NCBI GenBank assembly: GCA_964406775.1
Contig: CAYOSW010000025.1
Span: forward strand, 1-17,140
Source: JACPKO01 sp964406775
GTDB lineage: Bacteria > Patescibacteriota > Microgenomatia > Daviesbacterales > UBA10151
Length of the DNA stretch: 17,140 nucleotides
Reading direction: 5' to 3'
The position numbers were made by a program, and so were the translations under genes. Shown piece by piece: positions 1 to 7,264 of the stretch. Position 1 is the first letter of the stretch. The number at the start of each line of letters is the position of its first letter. Under the pieces are notes generated by a model, which saw nothing but the letters and a program-made list of their open reading frames with translations, was not told the DNA's origin and made no database searches.

Positions 1-113
1 TTAAAAGCGTCCGAAAAAATAGAGGTTTTTGCCGAAATATAGTACACACCAATAACCAAACATATAACTATTACGATAATTAGGAGAAGGGCAAGACCTC
101 CTTTCTGATTCAT
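1..113 (-). CDS. N-terminus of a membrane-anchored or exported protein (partial)
   Basis: An ATG at 113 on the minus strand opens a frame that stays open to the window edge, giving 37 codons. After a short start (MNQKGG) there is a strongly hydrophobic run rich in Leu, Ile and Val over about residues 7-26, followed by a polar stretch (residues 27-37). This is the look of an uncleaved signal anchor or a signal peptide. It lies 39 nt downstream of the atpC stop on the same strand, so it may be co-transcribed with atpC. There is no clear Shine-Dalgarno sequence. The rest of the protein is outside the window, so its function cannot be named. Confidence 0.6.
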   Translation of the reverse strand, partial: MNQKGGLALLLIIVIVICLVIGVYYISAKTSIFSDAF

Positions 114-148
114 TGAGTAATTATGGGCACAAAGAGCGAAAAGTTGTC

Positions 149-165
149 AAGATCAGATTGATCTT
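149..165. repeat. Perfect 7-bp inverted repeat over the atpC stop codon
   Basis: AAGATCA, a 3-nt loop, then TGATCTT form a perfect 7-bp hairpin that includes the atpC stop codon at 153-155. No T-run follows on the minus strand, so it does not qualify as a standard intrinsic terminator. It could slow 3' decay or be a chance GATC-containing palindrome. Confidence 0.4.
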
Positions 166-563
166 CTGCGGCGTTTTACTTTTAGCTGGGCTAAGGATTT
201 CTCAAGGGCTGCCAGGGTTTCAGCGTATTCCTCGTCTGAAAGTTTTTGTTCAAGCGCATCTTCGGCGCGTTTGCGGGCCGCCTCTACCGCTTTCTCATCT
301 ATATCTTCCGCGTTTTCCGCCAAATCCGTCATTATTGTCAGGGTATTATTCTCAATCTGAAGAAAGCCGGCACCGACCGCAAAGTGGGATATTTTTGACC
401 CTTTTTTTATTTTTAATTCTCCCGGAACCAATTTTGCCATCAGATTAGCGTGATTTGGTAAAATTCCCAGTTCCCCCTGGGTTGTTGAAACGTTAACCTG
501 ATCAACTTCCTCGCTTAGAACTTCTTTTTCCGGAGTAACGACTTTTAAGACTAAATCTGCCAT
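153..563 (-). CDS. atpC: ATP synthase F1 subunit epsilon
   Basis: The 136-residue product is the epsilon subunit of the F-type ATP synthase, part of the rotating central stalk with gamma; it couples to the c-ring and can restrain ATP hydrolysis. The N-terminal beta-sandwich is recognisable: LKVVTPEKEVLSEEV at residues 5-19, then GELGILPNHANL at about 30-41. A C-terminal helical hairpin (about residues 88-130) is rich in Ala, Glu and Lys and ends in a basic KRRRR tail. Length is normal for the family. Unusually, the gene is not next to atpD but about 12.9 kb away on the same strand, with its own promoter just upstream. The stop codon TGA shows that UGA is not reassigned here. Confidence 0.95.
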   Translation of the reverse strand: MADLVLKVVTPEKEVLSEEVDQVNVSTTQGELGILPNHANLMAKLVPGELKIKKGSKISHFAVGAGFLQIENNTLTIMTDLAENAEDIDEKAVEAARKRAEDALEQKLSDEEYAETLAALEKSLAQLKVKRRRRSI

Positions 564-574
564 AAACAGCTGTG

Positions 575-603
575 ATTATACACTTATGCTAAACTGATTT
601 CAC
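575..603 (-). promoter_or_regulatory. Promoter of atpC (likely leaderless)
   Basis: On the minus strand GTGAAA (598-603) is separated by 17 bp from a perfect TATAAT (575-580), and only 11 nt lie between the -10 and the atpC ATG at 563. Transcription would start within about 5 nt of the ATG. This explains how atpC can be expressed away from the rest of the atp operon. Confidence 0.65.
585..590 (+). promoter_or_regulatory. Possible -10 element for the exported protein gene at 605
   Basis: TATGCT lies 14 nt before the ATG at 605, the spacing seen at other promoters of this window. No convincing -35 is visible 17 bp upstream. It would overlap the atpC promoter, making a divergent pair in a 41-bp gap. 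Confidence 0.3.
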
Positions 604-604
604 T

Positions 605-1660
605 ATGTCCGATAAAACCGGAGAATTGAGAAAACCGCGCCAACCTCAGGCTGTAAGAGCAGAATCTCAAAATATAGGACGCAGAACTGCATTAAAACGG
701 TTAGGTCTGGGATTGTTAGGAGCAGGTTCCGTCGCTTTCGGCTGGTGGGCGGGATCGAAACCGAAATCTCCTGAGGTTCAACCCCCGGCGCAGCCTCCGG
801 CAGAACCTCCTAAGCCTGAGCAAGACACCCGGCCTACAGCTATCGAGCAATTAAGGTCCCTCGCCGTCTTGGAAATTGATGATCCCAACAGAAAGATAAA
901 GGAAGTAGAGTATGCGGCAAATGCAAAAACTTTGGAAGATATTGATAAAGGTTTCTGGGTAATTGTCGATATAAATGCCAGGAATGAACTTCTTAATAAA
1001 AGAGCGCTGCTGAGGCAAGAAGGTGAAGCCAGTCTTGCTCCCTTAAATTCTGCACGAATTGAATGGAGCAAAAAAGAGGGCGTGCATCCGGAGGCTCTGG
1101 CAATTTGCGAAGATGCTCATTCAAAAGCGGTAAGAATATTAAGTGTCCTCCAGCAAAAGGGTGAGGTATCGGATAAACCCCCGCTTGCCTCCAGATTAAT
1201 AACTCCCGGAGGACTCGCTAGAATCACCAAATTTGAAACAAGCTGTTTTGTTTTTATAGGCGATACTTATTCAAGTTCTGTTTTCAATGGACTTGATAAA
1301 GAGAGTGAAAGCGAGAGGCTTGCTCTCCAGGTAATTGCTGATGACTTAACTCGGATGACAGGGATAGACTTTGATCCGAATAAAATCCCCAGTTCTTACT
1401 CGGGAGATATCGGCTTCCAATTTAGACCTACCTCCGCATTGGATGTTAAAAAAGGTATGAGTAAAGCAGGGGAGCAGTTAAATGTTTTTGATCTGATGTC
1501 TTCAACTACGGGAGCATATATATTACTGGCGCAAAAAGGATTTATAGCCGGAGACAATCTGCAAATTCAAAAAGCGGTCTCTGGCTGGAATAAAAAACCC
1601 GAGTTCGCTCAGGAAGTAATCAAGGCCAACGATTCTTATAATAGGGAATTCCGAAAATGA
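605..1660 (+). CDS. Tat-type exported protein, possibly a diverged lytic transglycosylase
   Basis: The 351-residue protein begins with a polar n-region, a twin-arginine stretch GRRTALKRLG (residues 25-34) and a hydrophobic segment to about residue 49. A Pro/Lys/Glu-rich linker follows (51-78). This layout fits Tat export or membrane anchoring with the domain outside the cell. The C-terminal half faintly resembles MltB-like lytic transglycosylases: SGDIGFQFRPTSA (266-278) sits where these enzymes have G-A-M-G-P-x-Q-F-x-P-S-T-W, LNVFDLMSSTTGAYILLA (292-309) resembles the helix after it, and HPEALAICED (161-170) could hold the catalytic Glu (E169). Spacing and key residues are poor, so the enzyme call is an inference and the protein may be inactive or unrelated. 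It stands alone, divergent from atpC, and its stop abuts the stop of the next, convergent gene. Confidence 0.55.
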   Translation: MSDKTGELRKPRQPQAVRAESQNIGRRTALKRLGLGLLGAGSVAFGWWAGSKPKSPEVQPPAQPPAEPPKPEQDTRPTAIEQLRSLAVLEIDDPNRKIKEVEYAANAKTLEDIDKGFWVIVDINARNELLNKRALLRQEGEASLAPLNSARIEWSKKEGVHPEALAICEDAHSKAVRILSVLQQKGEVSDKPPLASRLITPGGLARITKFETSCFVFIGDTYSSSVFNGLDKESESERLALQVIADDLTRMTGIDFDPNKIPSSYSGDIGFQFRPTSALDVKKGMSKAGEQLNVFDLMSSTTGAYILLAQKGFIAGDNLQIQKAVSGWNKKPEFAQEVIKANDSYNREFRK

Positions 1661-3172
1661 CTAAACTATTGCGATAATTTTTCTAGTAACAGGTTCGTGG
1701 ATGACTCCGCTTACTATCGCCTCACCATTTCTAATACTTGGCATTATGGCCTGCCTCATTCTGGCTGCGTTTTGTTTAACAATATCAGCAACTAAATCAA
1801 ACTGAGCTTGAGCGACCCATTCGTTAGCATACAAAGAGGCGTCAAATTCCCCGGTTGTCAGAATTATTCTACCTTCTCGGGTTAAGTCTATGCCCTGTCT
1901 ACTCATAACATCCGCAGCCAGATTATATAAAACCAATCCGCTTTCAATGTCCTGAGGTGTAAAATACGGATGTGTTTTTTGAACAAAGGGGATATTTCTG
2001 CGGTTAAATGTTGCACTTGTCGGACCGATTGTAACCAATCTCTCGGGATGATCTTCAAGCTCGTGCTTCCCTGGCCTGATGCCTCCAAGTATACGGTAAA
2101 CGCTATTTCTGACCGAGGAATAAGCTAGTACTTTCAGAGCGGTTTCACTCATACCATCACGGACTGCAGAAGGAATCCAGAGAAAACCGTCCTCTTGTTC
2201 CTGCTCGGTTATTTCCCTGGAAATTTCACCGATTAAAATAGCGTTACTGTCTATTAGAGACGGGTCTTTGATATCGATGTATTTTCTGACATTTTTTTGT
2301 GAGGCAATCCTTTCCACTCTTTCAAAAAACATACCATCAAGAGCCTCAGTCATCAAAATCTTTCTATCTTCTTCCATCCTGATTAAGTTCTCCCTTAACG
2401 TAAGCGAGCGATCAAAGTTTCTATACTGATTGCGCAAACCAATTATTCCGCCCTCGGAATAAGCATCGTGAACAAAATCAACTGTCGTACCTGCACCTCC
2501 GGATCTTTTAGCATTATTGTCAAAAGCATAAAAATGGTCTCCCAATTCCTCAAAATATTCGGCAATTCCGCCCATTCTCATAGCCAGGGGAGAGAAATGA
2601 CCTCTAGCTCTGAGCTTATTAATACAAGCTCCGCATCCGTGCTCTGGGTGGAGTGAGTGAATATGCGGACCGACATTCTCAACCGCTTCGGGGTTTTGAC
2701 CGAAAGCAACCCTCCAGGAAATAGCTGTACCCAAAGCTGAGGATAGGTACGGATCATCAAGCACAGGCTCGCTGTCGCGCTTGGTTGAATTTCTGGTCTG
2801 GGGAAGACCCTGCAGCCATCTGTGGACGTTCGCAACCAGCGGATCACCTAATGACAAAGCAGCAATTCTGCCGTCAGGACAGACTATATAAGCTACTCTG
2901 GCGTCTAAAAATTCAGCTGTAGTCCTTGCGTGTTCTGCGTAGCGGTCAGTTTTGAGTCTTTCGGCTATTGTCCAATTTTCGGCAATAAAGGGAAGTAGGC
3001 GTAAATTTAGCGCGCTTTTGATCCTTTGTACGGCTTCGGGTGATCCGTCCGAATTTTCACTGGCATCCTCAAAAGCCTTTTTAACTAAAAGCTCAGGGGA
3101 GCTTAATAGGCTTCCTGAGAAAGGATGCAGTCCGGCAGCCTTGCCATTCATTTTTTGTCTGTCGTGTTCCAT
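1661..3172 (-). CDS. CsoSCA/beta-carbonic-anhydrase-like protein, paralogue 1
   Basis: The 503-residue soluble protein has no signal peptide. Its centre carries a metal-site pattern of beta-class carbonic anhydrases: VCPDGR with C98, D100 and R102, and HIHSLHPEHGCGA with H170 and C180. In the carboxysomal enzyme CsoSCA the published ligands are Cys173, His242 and Cys253 with the Asp175/Arg177 pair; the spacings here (72 and 10) are close to those (69 and 11). Total length is also close to the roughly 515 residues of CsoSCA, with a mainly helical stretch before the site and a long C-terminal part. The 496-residue protein at 7265-8755 shares the site, an LG...RV..G...E...H stretch before it, a D-x-x-S-x-G element (D236) and a later DHP (374-376). 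No carboxysome gene is nearby. Zinc binding and CO2 hydration are inferred. The gene lies 69 bp after an ATP-grasp gene on the same strand and has its own promoter. Confidence 0.6.
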   Translation of the reverse strand: MEHDRQKMNGKAAGLHPFSGSLLSSPELLVKKAFEDASENSDGSPEAVQRIKSALNLRLLPFIAENWTIAERLKTDRYAEHARTTAEFLDARVAYIVCPDGRIAALSLGDPLVANVHRWLQGLPQTRNSTKRDSEPVLDDPYLSSALGTAISWRVAFGQNPEAVENVGPHIHSLHPEHGCGACINKLRARGHFSPLAMRMGGIAEYFEELGDHFYAFDNNAKRSGGAGTTVDFVHDAYSEGGIIGLRNQYRNFDRSLTLRENLIRMEEDRKILMTEALDGMFFERVERIASQKNVRKYIDIKDPSLIDSNAILIGEISREITEQEQEDGFLWIPSAVRDGMSETALKVLAYSSVRNSVYRILGGIRPGKHELEDHPERLVTIGPTSATFNRRNIPFVQKTHPYFTPQDIESGLVLYNLAADVMSRQGIDLTREGRIILTTGEFDASLYANEWVAQAQFDLVADIVKQNAARMRQAIMPSIRNGEAIVSGVIHEPVTRKIIAIV

Positions 3173-3196
3173 ATTCGGTTAATTTTGCGAAAAGCT

Positions 3197-3225
3197 AATA
3201 TATCACTGAGGCTGAAAATTGTCTA
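3197..3225 (-). promoter_or_regulatory. Promoter of carbonic-anhydrase-like paralogue 1
   Basis: On the minus strand TAGACA (3220-3225), a 17-bp spacer and TATATT (3197-3202) lie 24 nt before the ATG at 3172. The predicted leader is about 17 nt and has no Shine-Dalgarno sequence. Confidence 0.55.
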
Positions 3226-3241
3226 TCGGGAAGAAAGAATA

Positions 3242-4624
3242 TTAGAGATCAAACGCCCCTGCAGTATAAGCACAAGCACGTCCAGCGGGAACAATATTCG
3301 GTCCGAGTGTGACTTCGGTCGCAGTAAGGCTTACTTTAGTATTTTCAGATCCGTTAGGATTTCCTTCAACGACATATTTCACACAAATCCTGTTATGCCA
3401 TTCAATTTTCTCCAGACTCGTACCTCTTTTGCGTAAGAAAGCGGTGATTTTAGCAGGTTCCACATAATCCTGCCAAACCATTTTTACGCCTCTACCGATA
3501 AGCTCCTTCAAAAGTTCCCATCTTTCATCGCTTCCCTGAGTCAGAGTTGCTCCAACAGGCATAGCAACACCTTTGGAACGGTTTATCAGAGAAATATCGT
3601 TTCCTGCCCAAGACGCTTTAACAACTTTTCCGGCTTTTCTTGCACTTTCCAATTCCGCTTCCGAATTTATAAATTTCGAAGTGATTAAAAGCTTTTTGAG
3701 TCTTTTAAAAGCATCGGCGCCGAGATTTTCAATCCAGAATTTCTCGAGTTTTTCCTCAAAAAGCAAAGCTATAGTACCTTTATTAACCATTGCATTGAAA
3801 TTACCCGCCGATAACAGCTGCTCTCTTTTAACACCAAAAGCGAAGATCTCACTCGGAGAAAATGCACCTTCATTTAAAATTCCGTCATAAGATGACCAGT
3901 CCGGCTTTAAATTCCCTGCACGGATTTCAGTTTCGTTAAGGTGATCAATTACTATGTCCCCACTGGAGAGAAAATTGATATATTTTATGAATCTCTCCGC
4001 ATTAACCGTATACGGATCATTGGTAATATCGAGTCTGATAAGCGCCAGTTTAATTCCGGTTTCCTTACCCGTAAAAGCTTTAAGGGAGGTTACCATCTTA
4101 GCAGCGGTTGATTCATTTAAAGGAGTCAGATTGTATGCAAGCTGTTCGGCAATCATCAAAGCGCTTGCCCCGTCTCTTCCTTCGATTTCATTTATTCTCA
4201 GTTTTCCGGACTTATCGAGAATAATGTCAATTCTCCAGGTCGGAGGCAAATCAAAATCCAGATCCGAACCGATCATCACTTTATATTCTGTGGGAAGATT
4301 TTTTAAAGATTTTCCTAAAGCCATTAAATCCCCGCCGAGAGTCTCCAGAATCTTTCTTGAACCCTGAGGCAATATCACAGGTTCCGCGGTTATGCGGAAA
4401 GTCGGCTCTTTAACTTCTTCTTTTCCGTAAAAAGGCCCGAGCTCGAAAAAGGTGTTGTAAACATTGTTTGAGGCTGTTACTAATCGGTCGAATTCCCCGA
4501 GGGTGAGACCTAAGGACCTGGCTTGTGCCGCGCGGTCGTTATCGTGTATTTGGTATGGTTGGTTAAACATAAGTGAAGCTTTAATCGCTTCGCTCCGGTT
4601 TGGATTCGGCTTAAAGAAAACCAC
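3242..4624 (-). CDS. ATP-grasp-like ligase (circularly permuted / glutathionylspermidine-synthase-like)
   Basis: The 460-residue protein resembles ATP-grasp ligases, which join a carboxylate to an amine through an acyl-phosphate. Visible elements are WRIDIILDKSGKLRINEIEG (130-149), matching the Arg/Asp ... Glu-x-Asn/Glu metal-binding strands of the circularly permuted and glutathionylspermidine-synthase-type families; a late KGVAMPVGAT (351-360); and VWQDYVEP (383-390) followed by a strand containing NRICVKYVV, like the W-x-x-Q-x-x-x-x-P stretch of that fold. The end NIVPAGRACAYTAGA (443-457) is Gly/Ala-rich. The GTG at 4624 is the first start after an in-frame TAA; an ATG 18 codons later (4570) is the alternative, and neither has a Shine-Dalgarno. 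Carbonic-anhydrase-like paralogue 1 follows 69 bp downstream on the same strand. The substrate cannot be read from the sequence. Confidence 0.5.
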   Translation of the reverse strand: MVFFKPNPNRSEAIKASLMFNQPYQIHDNDRAAQARSLGLTLGEFDRLVTASNNVYNTFFELGPFYGKEEVKEPTFRITAEPVILPQGSRKILETLGGDLMALGKSLKNLPTEYKVMIGSDLDFDLPPTWRIDIILDKSGKLRINEIEGRDGASALMIAEQLAYNLTPLNESTAAKMVTSLKAFTGKETGIKLALIRLDITNDPYTVNAERFIKYINFLSSGDIVIDHLNETEIRAGNLKPDWSSYDGILNEGAFSPSEIFAFGVKREQLLSAGNFNAMVNKGTIALLFEEKLEKFWIENLGADAFKRLKKLLITSKFINSEAELESARKAGKVVKASWAGNDISLINRSKGVAMPVGATLTQGSDERWELLKELIGRGVKMVWQDYVEPAKITAFLRKRGTSLEKIEWHNRICVKYVVEGNPNGSENTKVSLTATEVTLGPNIVPAGRACAYTAGAFDL

Positions 4625-4676
4625 GAACTTAAAGCCCGCGGTTTACTAAGACAATTTTTACCGATCCAAGTTTGAG

Positions 4677-4706
4677 ATTATACGGTATGTTTTCCCAAAA
4701 GTCCAA
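4677..4706 (-). promoter_or_regulatory. Strong sigma-70-type promoter of the ATP-grasp gene
   Basis: On the minus strand TTGGAC (4701-4706), an 18-bp spacer and a perfect TATAAT (4677-4682) form one of the best promoters in the window. The leader to the GTG at 4624 would be about 46 nt, unlike the near-zero leaders elsewhere. An imperfect inverted repeat (GGCTTTAAG / CTTTAAGCC) flanks the GTG and could affect translation. Confidence 0.7.
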
Positions 4707-4773
4707 TTTCTACTACAAACCTTATAGTCCGTGAGCTTAAAGCTGGGTAATCAAACATAGTAGTCCTATAGAT

Positions 4774-4802
4774 TTGCTTATTTTGTAAGTATTTGTTAAG
4801 AT
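4774..4802 (+). promoter_or_regulatory. Promoter of the S26-like / BioF2-like operon
   Basis: TTGCTT (4774-4779), a 17-bp spacer and TAAGAT (4797-4802) lie 24 nt before the ATG at 4827. It is divergent from the ATP-grasp promoter within the same 202-bp gap. The rest of that gap shows nothing else that I can identify. Confidence 0.5.
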
Positions 4803-4826
4803 TTCTGAAAGAATTTTTTAATATTT

Positions 4827-5315
4827 ATGAGTAAAACCTTAGAGGCCCAAGCTATCCACCGGATGATTGATGAAGGATCTCCGAGTTCCCTGGACAGATC
4901 AATTCCGGATCTTTTCCGTTTTGATCCGCGGAGAATGATGCGAGACCTTTCTTCGGGCAGGGAAATTTTAATAAGGTGTTCGGGCAATTCTTTAAGTCCG
5001 CTGATACGTTACGGAGAATTAGTCAGGATCGAGCCAATGGCTGATCCGGAGCGTCAAAAAGCTGTGCAGGTCGGCGATATTGTGGCGGCGCTTATGCCTG
5101 AAGGTAAACTTTATTGCCATATAGTTCAAAGTATTTCAGAAGGAGAGAATGACAGAAATTACACAATTATAAATAACAGAGGTTTTGTAAACGGAGTTAC
5201 TTCGAGGATTTTCGGGAGGATTACCGAAGTTTTGGATCCTGTTACTTTTGAGGGAATCGTTATCGGGGAATTAAAAGCGAAGTCAGGCTGGACAATGCCG
5301 GATTTGTTAAAATAA
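4827..5315 (+). CDS. Soluble S24/S26 (signal-peptidase-fold) family protein
   Basis: The 162-residue protein has the signature CSGNSLSPLIRYGELVRIEP (51-70). This matches the catalytic serine box G-x-S-M-x-P followed by the G-D/E-x-V strand of S24/S26 peptidases, with S55 as the nucleophile candidate. VQVGDIVAAL (80-89) then H98 in LYCHIVQ fit the following strands; a His at this point is the base in the SipW/ER-type Ser-His group, in place of Lys. NNRGF (116-120) and FGRITEVL (129-136) complete the fold. No transmembrane segment is present, so this is not an ordinary signal peptidase I; soluble relatives occur as processing peptidases and in peptide-modification clusters. The next gene starts 4 nt downstream, so the two form an operon. 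Whether it is an active peptidase is not known. Confidence 0.65.
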   Translation: MSKTLEAQAIHRMIDEGSPSSLDRSIPDLFRFDPRRMMRDLSSGREILIRCSGNSLSPLIRYGELVRIEPMADPERQKAVQVGDIVAALMPEGKLYCHIVQSISEGENDRNYTIINNRGFVNGVTSRIFGRITEVLDPVTFEGIVIGELKAKSGWTMPDLLK

Positions 5316-5319
5316 AATT

Positions 5320-6261
5320 ATGAATTCGGATCTTAATTTTAAGATTATTACGGACCCCGAAGATTGTAAAATACTCTGGGAGGAATTTTCCCCCGATAAG
5401 ACACTTGATGATAATTGGGAATTCAGGAGAAGCTGGATAAAGGATCTGAATTTTAAACTGCATTTTATAGTTGGCTTTGAAGGCGAAACCCCGGTCGGTC
5501 TTTTACCTTTACAGGAAAACACCAATACCGGAATAAGCAAAAAGGTTTTGCATACAGATAAGCCTTTTCTTGAGTTTTTCGGCGGAGTAGACACGGACAG
5601 CAATATTATATTCCTTAAACCTGGATATAAGGAACTTGAGGGAAAATTCCTGGACCAGATAAAAGATTACGTAATACTCTCAGACCTCGCAGAACCCCTG
5701 AATTTTAAAGGAAAAGAAGCGGAGCATTATAATGATAAGTTCATACTTGATTTGACCCAATTTCAGTCATTTGAAGACTTCTTAGCCAAAAATTTTGACG
5801 GAAAAAGCCGGCAGGGGTTAAAAAACAGGATCAATAAACTTTATAAAGAGTTCAATGTTCAAATTGAACAGGGGACAGAGGAAGATCTCGAGAAAATGTT
5901 CGGATTCAGCATAAAAAGATTCGGAGAAGATTCTTCATTTAATATGCCTTACAGGCAGGAAGTATTTAAGAGCTTATTTGCAAATTTTGAAACGGATTTT
6001 TTCGTGATTAAATTGAACGGGGTTGTTCAAGCCGCATCATTCGGAATTAAAAGGGGAGATACCTATACCTCCGTAAATAACGGTTACGACCTTGGAGTAC
6101 GGGATCTGGCTAAAATTCTTGCCGCAACTCAAATCAGGCGGGCTATGGAGTCGGGATTTAAAATTTACGACGGCGGAAAAGGCGAGAACGGATGGAAAGA
6201 GCATTTCCATCTGATTAAGATTCCTCAGTATAAATTAGTGTTTAATGATCTGTCTTCTTAA
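5320..6261 (+). CDS. GNAT-fold acyltransferase of the BioF2/CelD/FemAB type
   Basis: The 313-residue protein has the layout of the Acetyltransf_6 (BioF2-like) family, relatives of the FemABX aminoacyltransferases, which carry a double GNAT fold. Visible marks are the substrate-loop helix FDGKSRQGLKNRINKL (159-174), equivalent to the family's S-x-x-x-R-x-x-x-R stretch; the strand pair FFVIKLNGVVQAASFGI (227-243); and YDGGKGENGWKEHF (283-296), the usual Gly-rich turn followed by W/Y-K-x-x-F. The first about 100 residues form the other lobe. Family members acylate amines on cell-wall, polysaccharide or peptide precursors. The gene is the second of an operon with the S26-like gene (4-nt gap). Its last 27 nt overlap the end of the convergent GNAT gene on the other strand. 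The actual substrate is unknown. Confidence 0.75.
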   Translation: MNSDLNFKIITDPEDCKILWEEFSPDKTLDDNWEFRRSWIKDLNFKLHFIVGFEGETPVGLLPLQENTNTGISKKVLHTDKPFLEFFGGVDTDSNIIFLKPGYKELEGKFLDQIKDYVILSDLAEPLNFKGKEAEHYNDKFILDLTQFQSFEDFLAKNFDGKSRQGLKNRINKLYKEFNVQIEQGTEEDLEKMFGFSIKRFGEDSSFNMPYRQEVFKSLFANFETDFFVIKLNGVVQAASFGIKRGDTYTSVNNGYDLGVRDLAKILAATQIRRAMESGFKIYDGGKGENGWKEHFHLIKIPQYKLVFNDLSS

Positions 6262-7212
6262 TACTCTTTCCGAAACAGCCTGCTGAATTATTGATCTAAC
6301 CGGACCTATCTCAGCCGGACTGCAGGTAGCAAGTTCCGCTGCTTTTTCCATTATCACTTCAAAATCCCTGCGCAAAAGTTCATTGTTGATTACGATATTG
6401 TATAACGCATTTCCGGCACCATCTAAGATCAGCTGACCAGTTTCAGTATGAGTCGGCACTGTTATAACAACTCTCCCCAGACCCTGTTTATCCATTTCCT
6501 TTGAAACCATCGAAACAATGCCTGCAAGTCTTACGGGCATATAATCAGATTCAGTTACTGGCAATTCCGTCTTTTTTTCCAATAAACCTATTTGCTTCGA
6601 ATGCCATTTAGCATCAGCGCCTATTTTTTCAAGATACGGGTGGCTAAAACCGTTTCTATCGTGGAGTTTTCTGGAAGGCAAATTTTTGTTGTCGACGTTG
6701 GCAAGTAAAAAAGTGGCACCAAGCTCCACAGCTTTTGCTTCATAAGCACTATAAAGACTTGAGGCTACTCCTTTAATTTTGGTATTCGGGTTAACTCCTA
6801 CCCAAAGCACATAAGCGACTCTCTGACCATCAACCCTGTCTTCATCAGCATACGACTCCTCACCCTCCAGCCCTCCGATTATTCTTCCGGTTGTTTTATC
6901 TCTTGCAACCAAAACCGTTTTTTTGGGATCCTTAAGAACATCTCTGTAGAAATCTTCCGACCTTTTAGCTTTTGCCTGTGTCTTAGCCTCCGACTGCGCA
7001 ATATGGTCATCCGGATGAAGATCCGTTCTACTGTCTATTGCTTTATGCATTACACTTGTGAATTCGGGTAGATCTTTTACCTGCAGATTCTCGATGGTTA
7101 TTTGTGAATTTACTAATGTTTCAAGAGGTGCTCTTTCTAAAAAAGCTCTGCCACTTTGTTTAAATGCGGTTATACCGGGTACTCTATGAGCATATTCTGC
7201 AGTTGCTATCAT
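6235..7212 (-). CDS. GNAT N-acetyltransferase with an extra C-terminal domain
   Basis: In the 325-residue protein a GNAT domain covers about residues 38-212. The acetyl-CoA-binding strand and loop are clear: YVLWVGVNPNTKIKGVAS (134-151), with K-x-K-G-V-A at the place of the usual Q/R-x-x-G-x-G/A. NVDNKNLPSRKLHDRNGF (172-189) matches the closing N-x-x-x-x-x-S-x-x-x-x-x-x-x-G-F motif. About 110 C-terminal residues (215-325) form an unrecognised alpha/beta stretch that could select the substrate, and the first 37 residues are also outside the domain. The promoter ends 6 nt before the ATG. The AAAGGAG further upstream lies in the promoter spacer, so it should not be in the mRNA. The 3' end overlaps that of the BioF2-like gene by 27 bp, convergently. 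Confidence 0.75.
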   Translation of the reverse strand: MIATAEYAHRVPGITAFKQSGRAFLERAPLETLVNSQITIENLQVKDLPEFTSVMHKAIDSRTDLHPDDHIAQSEAKTQAKAKRSEDFYRDVLKDPKKTVLVARDKTTGRIIGGLEGEESYADEDRVDGQRVAYVLWVGVNPNTKIKGVASSLYSAYEAKAVELGATFLLANVDNKNLPSRKLHDRNGFSHPYLEKIGADAKWHSKQIGLLEKKTELPVTESDYMPVRLAGIVSMVSKEMDKQGLGRVVITVPTHTETGQLILDGAGNALYNIVINNELLRRDFEVIMEKAAELATCSPAEIGPVRSIIQQAVSERVLRRQIIKH

Positions 7213-7218
7213 AACGGA

Positions 7219-7247
7219 ATATTACTCCTTTCCAATCCTGAAATCAA
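7219..7247 (-). promoter_or_regulatory. Leaderless promoter of the GNAT gene
   Basis: On the minus strand TTGATT (7242-7247), a 17-bp spacer and TAATAT (7219-7224) are followed by only 6 nt before the ATG at 7212. The predicted start of transcription is at or within a base or two of the ATG. Confidence 0.65.
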
Positions 7248-7264
7248 TTTTATAGGATAGTTAA

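Noticed and set aside
113..448. 111-codon plus-strand frame opposite atpC
   Set aside because: It lies antisense to the well-supported atpC, begins with TTG and has no family features; it is a shadow.
2633..2665. Classical beta-carbonic-anhydrase H-x-x-C motif in paralogue 1
   Set aside because: The His next to the Cys is at H-x-C spacing, which does not match H-x-x-C. The more distant H170 fits the CsoSCA spacing better, so I did not call a classical beta enzyme.
3954..4367. 137-codon plus-strand frame opposite the ATP-grasp gene
   Set aside because: It is antisense to a gene with family motifs and a strong promoter, and its product has no recognisable features.
7235..7262. ATCCT ... AGGAT inverted repeat between two minus-strand genes as a terminator
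   Set aside because: The stem is only 5 bp with a 14-nt loop and no T-run, and it overlaps the promoter of the GNAT gene.
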